Shown here: positions 54,522 to 62,943 of the stretch, piece after piece
Layout: every line of letters starts with the position of its first letter
How positions within the stretch are numbered: the stretch's first letter is position 1
DNA from: a virus
Reading direction: 5' to 3' (one strand)
DNA: 64,000 nucleotides
Virus record (IMG/VR): IMGVR_UViG_3300009506_000003
Span: 62,001 to 126,000 of that record
Translations under genes and position numbers: made by a program
The notes under the pieces: generated by a model
Databases searched by the model: none
Told to the model about the DNA's origin: nothing
The model's input: the letters and a program-made list of their open reading frames with translations, nothing else

Positions 54522-54550
54522 GAGCGACCTTCGGGTCGCTCTTTTAGCCC
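54522..54550 (+). terminator. Terminator with TTTTAGCCC tail
   Basis: GAGCGACC-TTCG-GGTCGCTC then TTTTAGCCC. Confidence 0.85.
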
Positions 54551-54581
54551 TGCTGAGGTAGAAGACGTTTGGAGGTGAGCG

Positions 54582-55850
54582 ATGGCTATTGACACTGGTG
54601 CACTGAGGACTGCCACTGAGGCAGCTCTTGATACCAACATGCAGACCAACATGCCTGACTCGGGACCAGACCACCGGGAGGTCATGAAGAAGGTGGTTGC
54701 AGAAGCAGCCGTCCAGGCAGCTATCGCCCACAACGCTGATGCAGGTGGGGTTCCTGCACACACCCATGTTGAGGCTGACATCACAGACCTAGACCACACC
54801 GACCCGAGCGCCATCCACAACAACGTGGCCGGGGAGATCAACGCCATCACGGAAAAGACCACTCCGGTTGGCGCTGACATCATAGCCATCGAGGACTCTG
54901 AGGCGTCCTTTGCCAAGAAGAAGCTCACCCTCACCAACTTGATGACTCTTGCTCCCGCCGGCGGCGGAGGTGGAGGCGGTACCGTCGTTGATGGCGCAGC
55001 GTCTGTGACACCTCTTTCTCAGTCCATCTCCTCCTCAGTGGCCACGTACATGCTCGACAGCTCTATGTATTCGGCATGGGTGGAGAACACGAACTGGAAG
55101 AGGAACATCCCAGACTCAGGGGACGTGGCCTACGACGGAAGTAAGTACATCGTGGTCAGCGCCACAGGAAGGTACCGAGTCTACGGCACGGCCTACATCT
55201 ACGGTGGCTCGGGCATTGCGGTACTTGACTTGCTGATCAATGGTGGCTCGGTGTGGACTGCTTCCCCCTATGTCCACGGCTCAGTCGACCCAGTAGAGCG
55301 CTCCTTCTCAGTCCTTTTGAATCTGACCGCCGGCGACACGATTGAAGTACGCATGGATGGCACGGTCAACATGGCCTGGGACGCTGGGTGCTCACTCAAC
55401 GTGGAGCGCGCGGACCCTGTCCCTGTTCTGAAGAAAGTGCTGTACGGGGCGCAGTACTCATCCACAGCGTCGAACGCTTCCAGCTATCCCTACACGTACT
55501 GGGTTTCGTTCTTCGACTACAGCTACTTCTACGCCAGCTCGGTTTCCTACGAAGACTGCAGGAAAGTGCCCATTCCAGGCCCCGGCAACATAGTGAAGGT
55601 GTTCGTCAAAACGGCTCAGACTTCCTACCCAAACACCAAGACTGCCCCTACTGACTTCCAACTACGGAAGAACGGGGCGGACGTGGCCGGGGCTTCATTC
55701 TCTGTGCCTGCAGGTGCCCCAGCGGACACCATCTACGAAGTCACAGGGTCTTGGCCGTACAACGACGGTGACGAGATGTGCCTCAAGGCGGACACAGGCT
55801 CCACTGGGAACTGCTACATCAAGACAGTGGGCTTGGTCGTAGAAGTCTGA
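54582..55850 (+). CDS. Tail-fibre/adhesin-like virion protein
   Basis: 422 aa. Helical N-terminal part (TATEAALDTNMQTNMPDSGP), then a DITDLDHTDPSAIHNNVAGE and DIIAIEDSEASFAKKKLTL stretch common near the ends of phage fibres, a GGGGGGG linker (about residues 127-133), a C1q/TNF-like beta domain (KYIVVSATGRYRVYGTAYIY, SFSVLLNLTAGDTIEVRMDG) and a second beta domain to the end. Probable receptor-binding protein, alone between a terminator and the next promoter. Confidence 0.8.
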   Translation: MAIDTGALRTATEAALDTNMQTNMPDSGPDHREVMKKVVAEAAVQAAIAHNADAGGVPAHTHVEADITDLDHTDPSAIHNNVAGEINAITEKTTPVGADIIAIEDSEASFAKKKLTLTNLMTLAPAGGGGGGGTVVDGAASVTPLSQSISSSVATYMLDSSMYSAWVENTNWKRNIPDSGDVAYDGSKYIVVSATGRYRVYGTAYIYGGSGIAVLDLLINGGSVWTASPYVHGSVDPVERSFSVLLNLTAGDTIEVRMDGTVNMAWDAGCSLNVERADPVPVLKKVLYGAQYSSTASNASSYPYTYWVSFFDYSYFYASSVSYEDCRKVPIPGPGNIVKVFVKTAQTSYPNTKTAPTDFQLRKNGADVAGASFSVPAGAPADTIYEVTGSWPYNDGDEMCLKADTGSTGNCYIKTVGLVVEV

Positions 55851-55859
55851 TCCTCCTGC

Positions 55860-55890
55860 GAAAGCGCTTTCACTTCTCGTCATAAGGGTT
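55860..55890 (+). promoter_or_regulatory. Promoter (CATAAG class)
   Basis: GAAA at 55860-55863, 14 bases, CGTCATAA at 55878-55885, then GGGTT. CAGGAGG follows at 55917. It drives the long operon to 63457. Confidence 0.6.
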
Positions 55891-55930
55891 GTGGACGGCA
55901 CTTTTGCCGGCGCTTTCAGGAGGAATACCA

Positions 55931-57007
55931 ATGTCCAACGAAAAGGATGAGCTGAATCTCCAGCTCCAGATCAACCTCACCTACGACCTTGATGGCGCAA
56001 GCCGCAAAGACATCATCAGGATGCTCGAGGGCGTGGCCGAACGGATGGCTGGCATGGGAGGCTTCACTGACGACTCCCCGGCCACCGTGCGCTGCTACGA
56101 CTCCCAAGTCTTCGTGTGGGACGAAGAAGAGAAGACGCAGGATGCCTACTACGTAGAGTGCGATCAATGCGCCCGCTACGCTACGGATAAGGCCCCTGGT
56201 GACCCATGCGATCACTGCCCCGGAGAGATGTTCAAGCCGGCGGACCACATCAAGGTCCAGCCCGTCTTGCACGCTGAAGCTGAAGATGAATGCCCGAACT
56301 GCAAGTGTGGCACCTTGGGGCACGAGGGCGAGGACCTCGTGTGCAGGGGGGAATGCGGAGCTGTTTTTCCTTCCCCTATCGAAGGAGAGAAGATGCTCTC
56401 CCGAGGTAGTGAGCTCTTGAGCACCATCGAAAACGAGCTCAACAACCAGAACGACTGGTGCTTCAATGGCGCTCGAATCGAAGTGGCGGTGGCCGAAGAG
56501 AGGACACTCTTTGTGCGCTTTGAAGACGGCTCAGGACTATCGCTTCGAGCTAGAGCCTTCCCAGAGGTCTACGAGCCTGACTGGGAGAAGCTCAACGGAA
56601 GCACATGCGATGACGGAGGTTGCCCTGGGTGGGTGATCGACGCAGAGACAAATGAGATCCAACGCTGCGACACGTGCCAGCGGTTCGACTCAGACGACTC
56701 GGCTTTGGCCTACGTCCACAACCTGTGGACGATGGATGTTGGAAGACATCTCAAGCACAACGAGGAATCTCTTCCTCAATGGCTGAAGAGTCACATTCAG
56801 TTCCCGAGGCTGCTGAGTGAGCTGTTGGCTCACATGGAAGTGTCGGAGGACACAGAGACAATGAACGAGCAGGGGTACATGAGCGTGAAGATCTCAGACC
56901 TCTGTGACTCAATGGACCTCGGATGGACCTTGGTGCTCGAGCTGCTGCATCGAGCCGATGCCATCTGGGAACACGAGAAGGCTTTGACCTTCAGAAGGAG
57001 GCCGTGA
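55931..57007 (+). CDS. Multi-zinc-motif protein
   Basis: 358 aa. Cys clusters: CDQCARYATDKAPGDPCDHC, CPNCKCG...CRGEC, CDDGGCPGW, CDTC. They alternate with helical and strand parts (SELLSTIENELNNQ; ERTLFVRFEDGSGLSLRARA). Three or four zinc sites possible. First gene of the operon. Unknown function. Confidence 0.75.
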   Translation: MSNEKDELNLQLQINLTYDLDGASRKDIIRMLEGVAERMAGMGGFTDDSPATVRCYDSQVFVWDEEEKTQDAYYVECDQCARYATDKAPGDPCDHCPGEMFKPADHIKVQPVLHAEAEDECPNCKCGTLGHEGEDLVCRGECGAVFPSPIEGEKMLSRGSELLSTIENELNNQNDWCFNGARIEVAVAEERTLFVRFEDGSGLSLRARAFPEVYEPDWEKLNGSTCDDGGCPGWVIDAETNEIQRCDTCQRFDSDDSALAYVHNLWTMDVGRHLKHNEESLPQWLKSHIQFPRLLSELLAHMEVSEDTETMNEQGYMSVKISDLCDSMDLGWTLVLELLHRADAIWEHEKALTFRRRP

Positions 57008-57933
57008 TGGCACTACCCGACTCTGCATTGAAGAACCTGTATGAGCCCGACTACGCCACCTCGGCTTTCCGCTTCATGGAAGCCAGCCGTGAGGGGCCTT
57101 GCCACTACTGTGGCGAGCACCTCAAGCGGGGATCGATGATCGCAGGGAACTATGGAATCTTGTGGGGTCACCAAGCCTGCGTCATTGCTGCCTGGCAACG
57201 CTGCGAGCTCATCCTCTCTCCCAACAACTCCGATCAGAGAGACACACAGCTTGAGGCGTGCGCCAACAGGCGCTACTGGGGAAACAAGGTGATCGCACTC
57301 ACTGATGCCGAGCTCGAGGTTCGAGGAGAAGGGGTTCTGGATTCTTTCTTGGAGGCCGCGCGTCTCTGCAAGAGAATGAGGGACGAAGGAATCACCATCG
57401 ACCATCGGTCGTTGGAGCGCAGGGTCTTCGAAGATGGAGCCCACAAATGGCCCAACCTCGCAGCGGCTGACGCAGAGGCGTTGAAGGAGCTTGCTGAGAA
57501 GATCAACGAGCCCCTCATCATCTCCCAACAGGTGCCTGAGGGTATCCCTCGGAAGTTTGCCAAGAAGGGAAGGCACCCCTTCCCAGAGTTCTCCAAGAAC
57601 CCGTTGGAATACCTCGACAGGCCTCATTCCTGCGAGCACTTCCAAGCGGAGCTCATCCAGATCGTGACGATGCCGACGAGCATGCGCCCGTCCAAGCACG
57701 TCATCAAAGAGTTCGAGATGTGCCCCGAGACCTTGGAGGAAATCGTAGAGCGCATGTGGAAGGAATACTTGCAGGCGAGGTTCGCAGAGTGGAAGCGCAC
57801 TCAGCGCACCCTGCCTGCTTGCCCGTTCCACAGGTGGGTTCCCAAGGTTGAGCTCGAGGTCACCGTGACCAAGCTCGACGAGTTTCCCTGGAAGCGTGCC
57901 CTGTGGTGGCGCTGTCAAGGAGGTGACGAATGA
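57007..57933 (+). CDS. Protein with N-terminal zinc finger
   Basis: 308 aa, TGATG coupled. CHYCGEHLKRGSMIAGNYGI, LWGHQAC is a C-x-x-C...H-x-x-C finger. Helical rest with PKVELEVTVTKLDEFPWKRA at the end and further Cys/His (CPFH). Function unknown. Confidence 0.7.
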   Translation: MALPDSALKNLYEPDYATSAFRFMEASREGPCHYCGEHLKRGSMIAGNYGILWGHQACVIAAWQRCELILSPNNSDQRDTQLEACANRRYWGNKVIALTDAELEVRGEGVLDSFLEAARLCKRMRDEGITIDHRSLERRVFEDGAHKWPNLAAADAEALKELAEKINEPLIISQQVPEGIPRKFAKKGRHPFPEFSKNPLEYLDRPHSCEHFQAELIQIVTMPTSMRPSKHVIKEFEMCPETLEEIVERMWKEYLQARFAEWKRTQRTLPACPFHRWVPKVELEVTVTKLDEFPWKRALWWRCQGGDE

Positions 57934-58322
57934 GCCAGTCTACCGACGCTCTCCTCTACTACGGCATCAACATCGCCCACGACGAGGAGGGGGACTACCC
58001 TGACAAGTTCATCGCTCTCGAAGATGATGCTCCGGACTTCTTCGAATGGCTTGAGAGCCAGGTGAAAGACTTCAACAAGGAGCACAGCACCGAGTTCGAG
58101 GCGGCTTTTCACTGCTGCACGAACTGCCAGGGCTACTACATTACGCTGGGCGGAATATACCAATTCCGAGCATGGCGTGGTGAGCCCAGAAAGCTGGACG
58201 GAGTGTGGCCTGAAGTTGGGGCGACGGCTATCACGTATCTTCTCCAGCTCGCTTTGGAGATGGGAGTTGATGACCCCGCCTCCAAGATTGGCTGGTGGCT
58301 CGCTAGCTACGGAGAGATGTGA
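57930..58322 (+). CDS. Conserved-type phage protein
   Basis: 130 aa, TDALLYYGINIAHDEEGDYP start is a phrase seen in other phages; FHCCTNCQGYYITLG may bind zinc. ATGA and TGATG couplings. Unknown function. Confidence 0.7.
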   Translation: MSQSTDALLYYGINIAHDEEGDYPDKFIALEDDAPDFFEWLESQVKDFNKEHSTEFEAAFHCCTNCQGYYITLGGIYQFRAWRGEPRKLDGVWPEVGATAITYLLQLALEMGVDDPASKIGWWLASYGEM

Positions 58323-58606
58323 TGGCTTGTGCAGATCCAGGGCTCTTCTCGAAGGATGGTCGGTTCGACATCATCGAGGCTTGGTACGTTTGGCTCTGCA
58401 CGCACCACAATGGTCAGGGCGCCCATCGGGGTAGCCCTGACTGGTGGTGCAGCTACTCCAATCTCTCCACCATGGAGACTCGCTTCAGGTTCCGGCCTCG
58501 GCCGAACCTGAGGTACGAAACCCTCTCCGAAAGAGGAAAGGAGATACACGACAACCTGTGCAGGCGCTGTGGATTCTGCGACTGCTTGGAGAATGACAAT
58601 GGCTGA
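58322..58606 (+). CDS. Small conserved-type phage protein
   Basis: 94 aa. IIEAWYVWLCTHHNGQGAHR, then WCSYSNLSTMETRFRFRP and CRRCGFCDC. The first part is a known short phage family of unknown function; the end may bind zinc. TGATG coupled. Confidence 0.7.
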   Translation: MACADPGLFSKDGRFDIIEAWYVWLCTHHNGQGAHRGSPDWWCSYSNLSTMETRFRFRPRPNLRYETLSERGKEIHDNLCRRCGFCDCLENDNG

Positions 58607-59024
58607 TACAAAGAAGCTCGAAGAGCACTTCGAGAAACTCACCGAGATCCTGAAGAAGGGAATGGCTGCGCTGGAAGGCTTCGATGAAGACAACGACGAA
58701 GCTGATGGCGTACAGGCATCCATTCAACGATTGGCTGACACCCTGCACCAACGTGTGGCCAGTATCCCCAAAGACGCTCAGTACGTGAGGCTGTCAAAGC
58801 TGAACGCATTTCTATTGGTGGAGGTCATGTGCGGGTGGGCCAAGGCGCTGGAAGGCGTGGGGGAAGAGTTCAGGAGCCTGGCCGAAGAAGCAGGCAAGGC
58901 TATCAGTGCTTTGGACGAAGCCAACGAGGAGTTTGACTCCGAGAAGGAGAAGCTCCTCGAGCTACTCGAAGAGCATGCCCCCGAGCTCGACATCACAAGC
59001 GACCTACGGGAGGCAGAAAGGTAA
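58599..59024 (+). CDS. Coiled-coil protein
   Basis: 141 aa from ATG 58599 (GGAG 8 bases upstream). Helical throughout (KKLEEHFEKLTEILKKGMAA, ISALDEANEEFDSEKEKLLE). Could form dimers or trimers. Unknown. Confidence 0.7.
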   Translation: MADTKKLEEHFEKLTEILKKGMAALEGFDEDNDEADGVQASIQRLADTLHQRVASIPKDAQYVRLSKLNAFLLVEVMCGWAKALEGVGEEFRSLAEEAGKAISALDEANEEFDSEKEKLLELLEEHAPELDITSDLREAER

Positions 59025-59029
59025 CCTCA

Positions 59030-59248
59030 ATGAGGAACCATCCTCGCAGACATCGAATAGAGGCGGCCATGCGGTCCTTTGAACGGGCCAATCGGCGCCC
59101 CTACTACTTCTGCGCCTGCGGGGCTGAGTTCCTCAAAGGCGAACGGGCTCGGTACTACGCTCACAAGAGCAGGTGCGAGCCCAAGGAAGACAACACCAAA
59201 CATCAGCCCACTCAGCTCGGGCTGTTCAGAGAGGAAAAGGCATGCTGA
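59030..59248 (+). CDS. Small C2HC-type zinc-finger protein
   Basis: 72 aa. Basic start (RNHPRRHRIEAAMRSFERAN), then YFCACGAEFLKGERARYYAH, KSRC: C-x-C...H-x(3)-C. Looks DNA-binding. Unknown. Confidence 0.7.
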   Translation: MRNHPRRHRIEAAMRSFERANRRPYYFCACGAEFLKGERARYYAHKSRCEPKEDNTKHQPTQLGLFREEKAC

Positions 59249-59550
59249 AAGCACACGAGTTGGTGGCCCTCGAAGCAAGAGGAGCCTTCCACTCAGCAGA
59301 AGAGCTCTTGGAATGTGCCAAGCAGCTCTGCCACCTTCACTCGAACTCCTTGGAGAGGATGAACATCAACAAGGACGACGTGGAAATGATGGTGGCGACA
59401 GCAGAGACTGCTCAGCTCACGTTGGGCAGGCTGCTCCAGACCAACAGGTTCCTCCACCACGCCTACCGGAGTCTCGTGGAACGGAAGCAAGACAACGACG
59501 GCCTGCTGACCTTGGCCTTTCCAACGGAGGACGACGATGGCGTTTCCTGA
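59242..59550 (+). CDS. Small helical protein
   Basis: 102 aa; HELVALEARGAFHSAEELLE, CAKQLCHLHSNSLERMNINK. Overlaps both neighbours. Unknown. Confidence 0.65.
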   Translation: MLKAHELVALEARGAFHSAEELLECAKQLCHLHSNSLERMNINKDDVEMMVATAETAQLTLGRLLQTNRFLHHAYRSLVERKQDNDGLLTLAFPTEDDDGVS

Positions 59551-59926
59551 GAGGGAAGTGTGGTTCGCATGGAAGGAGTTCTCCGTCGTTGACGGAGAGT
59601 CCACCCCCAGGCTGCTCATTCCGTGGGGCGACCCCATGGAGTACGAGCACCCTGCTGATGGCATCTTCGACACACCTGAGGAAGCTGAAGAGTGGAAGCA
59701 AGAGAACGCCCCCGATGAGGAGTGGGTTCTTTGCAGAGTGACGTACGAGCCCATCTCAGCGTGGCGGCAATGCCCCGACTGCAACGAGGTGAAGCTCTAC
59801 GATGCCAACGTGTGGCGCAACTACAGCAACAAGCCGGGAAGCGGAACCCGCTATGTGTGTGGAGAGTGCTTCCGAAGGGGGAACGATGAAGGTTCGTCTG
59901 AATCTGGCAGCGCTGACCAGGCTTGA
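59537..59926 (+). CDS. Protein with C-terminal zinc ribbon
   Basis: 129 aa. REVWFAWKEFSVVDGESTPR (beta start), CPDC and CGEC 34 residues apart at the end, then a Ser/Gly tail. Unknown. Confidence 0.7.
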   Translation: MAFPEREVWFAWKEFSVVDGESTPRLLIPWGDPMEYEHPADGIFDTPEEAEEWKQENAPDEEWVLCRVTYEPISAWRQCPDCNEVKLYDANVWRNYSNKPGSGTRYVCGECFRRGNDEGSSESGSADQA

Positions 59927-60110
59927 GTTCAGCAAGGAAGTCGAGGTTCCCGACAACATCACCTCTCACGAGCTCGACGACCTGGTCCGCAAGGCCTGGG
60001 ACGAGAGCGACTACGAGGACTTCTCTGAAGACCACGAGTACTTCGAGAAGGGGCACTGTTGGTGGGACAAGCTCGACGAGGACGGAGAAGTCACTTGCTC
60101 GTCATCATAG
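59886..60110 (+). CDS. Small acidic protein
   Basis: 74 aa (MKVRLNLAALTRLEFSKEVE), a strand pair then acidic helix and a DGEVTCSSS end. Overlaps the upstream gene by 41 bases. Unknown. Confidence 0.65.
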   Translation: MKVRLNLAALTRLEFSKEVEVPDNITSHELDDLVRKAWDESDYEDFSEDHEYFEKGHCWWDKLDEDGEVTCSSS

Positions 60111-60472
60111 CGGGCACGCGCCACAAGATTGACCCACAGCTCCTCGAGCAGGCTATCGCTGAGAGCGGCTTCGACATCACGTGTGTGATTTCGGGTGCCG
60201 CTCAAGGCGTAGACCTGCTAGGGGAGCGTTGGGCTCAGGACCGGGGGATCTGTGTGAGGTCCTTCCCGGCTGATTGGGAGAGGTACGGCCGAGGAGCCGG
60301 ACCTCGAAGGAACGAGGAGATGGCGTGCGTCGGGGAAGCTCTCATAGCCCTGCCGTGCGCTCACTCCAAAGGAACCAAGGACATGATCGAGCGGGCGCGC
60401 AGGCACCGGCTCAAGATCTTTCAGATGGAGGTACCATGTCAGAGCAAACCAAGAGTCCGGAAGAGGACCTAG
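60095..60472 (+). CDS. SLOG-family (YspA-like) nucleotide-binding protein, TTG start
   Basis: 125 aa from TTG 60095, with CGGAG at the right distance. LLVIIAGTRHKIDPQLLEQA, CVISGAAQGVDLLGERWAQD, FPADWERYGRGAGPRRNEEM and ALIALPCAHSKGTKDMIERA are the YspA/DprA-like SLOG motifs (GTR, SGxAxGVD, GRxAGxxRNxxM). It would bind a nucleotide or its derivative; such proteins are linked with ADP-ribose-type signalling. Confidence 0.85.
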   Translation: MLVIIAGTRHKIDPQLLEQAIAESGFDITCVISGAAQGVDLLGERWAQDRGICVRSFPADWERYGRGAGPRRNEEMACVGEALIALPCAHSKGTKDMIERARRHRLKIFQMEVPCQSKPRVRKRT

Positions 60473-61350
60473 ACGAGCTCGTCCACGAGGCGTGCTCGGA
60501 GATAGCTTCCAGCATCAACAACTCAGGTGAGGAGGCGCAGCGTGAGTTCCTGCGTGACGGAATCCCCCTGGTTGGTGACCGGCACGACCAGAGCAACCAC
60601 CTGATGGCAGCCATGTGCCGCCTCGAGCAATGCTACGATCAAGTGGCTCATGTGTATCGAGAGCTCTCTGGGCTCAACAAGTACCCGACCAATGTAAGTC
60701 AGGACTTGGCCCAGCTCATCTCGATGAGCCACCAACAGGCCAAGGCCAAGAAGTTCACCCCTCGGGTGCAGACCAACAGCCTGCGCAGTATTCCGGGTCG
60801 CGGTCTGGTCCTCGATTGCACCATTCTTGATGGCTCGCCGGCGGCGTCGTTCATCAATGAGAGCATCCGGTACAATGGCAAGCTCTACCGCATCACCAGA
60901 GCGGAAGTGAGCTCGGCTGCCAAGCACCGAGTAGGCTTTCAGGTCTTCGAAGAGGCAGAGCTGCCACCACGGCACGAGCCTGTGAACTACCGGTTCCAAT
61001 CCTCTGCCCCAGAGATGCAGTTCCTTCCCTCCCGGCCTGCGAGGGATGTCTTTGCCAGAGGCGTCCTGGACAAGGCGTGGGAGGAGCAGAAGAAGCGTCC
61101 CTGGACCATCCAGCACGACTACGCCGACCTCGAGCTCAGGGTGTTCGCTCTGGCGCTCAAGCAGATGGGCCTGGGCGAGTGGTACCACGAGCTCATAGAG
61201 ATGGTCTGCTTCCCCGACGTCGACGATCTCAACTACATCCGTGACCAGATCAAGGAGCACCTGAACGATGAGCGAGTCCGCTTCCTCCAGGAGCCCAAAG
61301 CCCCTGGAGAAGGGGATGAGGGTGTACCTGAAGACCGTCGAGATCGGTGA
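60436..61350 (+). CDS. Hypothetical protein
   Basis: 304 aa from ATG 60436. Helical first third (DELVHEACSEIASSINNSGE, NHLMAAMCRLEQCYDQVAHV), a beta middle (GRGLVLDCTILDGSPAASFI, YRITRAEVSSAAKHRVGFQV), helical end. Overlaps neighbours by 37 and 83 bases. Unknown. Confidence 0.7.
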   Translation: MSEQTKSPEEDLDELVHEACSEIASSINNSGEEAQREFLRDGIPLVGDRHDQSNHLMAAMCRLEQCYDQVAHVYRELSGLNKYPTNVSQDLAQLISMSHQQAKAKKFTPRVQTNSLRSIPGRGLVLDCTILDGSPAASFINESIRYNGKLYRITRAEVSSAAKHRVGFQVFEEAELPPRHEPVNYRFQSSAPEMQFLPSRPARDVFARGVLDKAWEEQKKRPWTIQHDYADLELRVFALALKQMGLGEWYHELIEMVCFPDVDDLNYIRDQIKEHLNDERVRFLQEPKAPGEGDEGVPEDRRDR

Positions 61351-61552
61351 GTCATTGGGCATCAAGCCCTTCAAGCAACGTGGTGGAGAGGCTGAGGTCG
61401 TCAGTATCTCTGAAGACAAGGAGGGTCAGCCTCTCTACTACGTCCGCCTGCTGAAGAATGGCAGGCAACGAATTGCCCGCCGTGAAGACCTCACGGTGCG
61501 GCGCAAGCAACCCAAACCAAGACCTGAGAAAGGAAAGAGACATGCTACCTGA
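61268..61552 (+). CDS. Small basic beta-rich protein
   Basis: 94 aa. MRVYLKTVEIGESLGIKPFK, EAEVVSISEDKEGQPLYYVR and a Lys/Arg-rich tail suggest an SH3-like small domain. Its first 83 bases overlap the upstream gene in another frame. Unknown. Confidence 0.65.
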   Translation: MSESASSRSPKPLEKGMRVYLKTVEIGESLGIKPFKQRGGEAEVVSISEDKEGQPLYYVRLLKNGRQRIARREDLTVRRKQPKPRPEKGKRHAT

Positions 61553-62405
61553 AAGCATGCCCCACTGCCCCTGCTCATACAAAGACTGGCGAGGTGGAGG
61601 TGGTTACGTTGGACCCGGCATGGCCTACACCAACTTTACCTGCGGCCACTGTGGCAGAGGAGCAATGGAAATCAGCGCCCACTACTCCGGCCCGCTAGTG
61701 CTCATCTCGAAGGTGGACCAAGCCATCAGCGACTACGCCAACAACCATTTGATCATCCAGTGGAGGGCAAAGGAGGACGAAGCCAGGGAGTACTACCGGA
61801 AGCACGAGAAGAAGTGGCTCACACCGCTGCCTCCTCGACTGCCTTCAGAGATTGACATCGTCTACCGGATGAATGGGAATGACGAGGAGGGCAACCCTCT
61901 CTGGATCCCAGTCACCCACGGTGAATGCTACGACATCACTACTCCCCCAGACCCCATTCGTGTTCGCCACGACGAGCACTGGAACGGAATCTGGAAGGAG
62001 CTGCATGACGCCGGCGTCATTCCTCATGATGTGGAGATCACCGAAGCGAAGAACGGCTACTACGACGACAAGGGCAAGGAGCCTTGGTACACGTTCGTTC
62101 TTCACGACACCACATTTCGGGTCGGGCCTCGCAAGCGCGTGGTAGCCATCCAAGCCGCGAGGGATGACCCGTTCGTTGTTGGCGCCATTGCTGAGCTCGC
62201 TCGGCAGGCCAACACGACCTACTACGCTGACGGCAACTGGCAGCCCTGGACGCTGCCCGTAGCTCGTGAGATAGAGGTCCATGCTTGGAAGCGTGAGGAC
62301 GTAATCCTCTATTTGACCACCATCATCAAAGACCTGTCGGGAGACCACCATGTCGGACAAGAAGCAAGAAGCGAAGAAGCCGGAAGAGAAGAAGCTCAGC
62401 CCTGA
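61542..62405 (+). CDS. Hypothetical protein with zinc motif
   Basis: 287 aa from ATG 61542. CPCSYKDW and CGHCGRG near the start, then a mixed domain (KVDQAISDYANNHLIIQWRA, RKRVVAIQAARDDPFVVGAI) and a charged tail overlapping the next gene. Unknown. Confidence 0.7.
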   Translation: MLPESMPHCPCSYKDWRGGGGYVGPGMAYTNFTCGHCGRGAMEISAHYSGPLVLISKVDQAISDYANNHLIIQWRAKEDEAREYYRKHEKKWLTPLPPRLPSEIDIVYRMNGNDEEGNPLWIPVTHGECYDITTPPDPIRVRHDEHWNGIWKELHDAGVIPHDVEITEAKNGYYDDKGKEPWYTFVLHDTTFRVGPRKRVVAIQAARDDPFVVGAIAELARQANTTYYADGNWQPWTLPVAREIEVHAWKREDVILYLTTIIKDLSGDHHVGQEARSEEAGREEAQP

Positions 62406-62943
62406 GGAAACCTTGAAAGCAGCCCGGAAGGACGTCGAGGCCATCCGAGCGAAGTTCAAGTCCGACCGGGCAGAGATGGAGAATGCTCGGAAAGAAAGCC
62501 TGCGGGAATCCGTGGGAACTCGAGGCCGGGAGCTCAACAAGTTGAAGGCTGCCTCTGACACAGAGAAGGCGAAGCACAACGACGTCTACCAGCAGACGAC
62601 GGCCAAGATCCAGCAGGAGTTCAAAGAGTCTTTGCAGATCTTGGAATCCGAACGGGATGACGCCATCGCCAAGGCGAAAGCCGAGAAGGAAGAAGCCTAC
62701 AAAGCCATCAATGCCAAGCTCCAGAAGGACTCGGAGCCCATCAAGGAGAAGCACAAGGCCGACGTGGCTGAGACCGAAGAGAGCTTCACTCTCGAGATGG
62801 GCAAGATCGACGAAGCTGAGTCCGAGGCCATGCAAGTCCTCAATCGGGAAATCGAGGTCCTCGAGAAAAAGGTCGAGAAGCGCAAGTCGAAGAAGCCCAA
62901 ACCCAAGAAGTCTGAGGCCGAGCCGGCGGGAGCTTCAGCATGA
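62350..62943 (+). CDS. Lys/Glu-rich coiled-coil protein
   Basis: 197 aa, almost all charged helix (KKQEAKKPEEKKLSPEETLK, RDDAIAKAKAEKEEAYKAIN, VLEKKVEKRKSKKPKPKKSE). Long coiled coil with a basic disordered end. Structural or spanin-like roles are possible, but no signal peptide is seen. Confidence 0.7.
   Translation: MSDKKQEAKKPEEKKLSPEETLKAARKDVEAIRAKFKSDRAEMENARKESLRESVGTRGRELNKLKAASDTEKAKHNDVYQQTTAKIQQEFKESLQILESERDDAIAKAKAEKEEAYKAINAKLQKDSEPIKEKHKADVAETEESFTLEMGKIDEAESEAMQVLNREIEVLEKKVEKRKSKKPKPKKSEAEPAGASA

Noticed and set aside
57013-57918. A 301-codon open frame on the - strand
   Set aside because: Antisense to a coupled zinc-finger gene of the long + operon.
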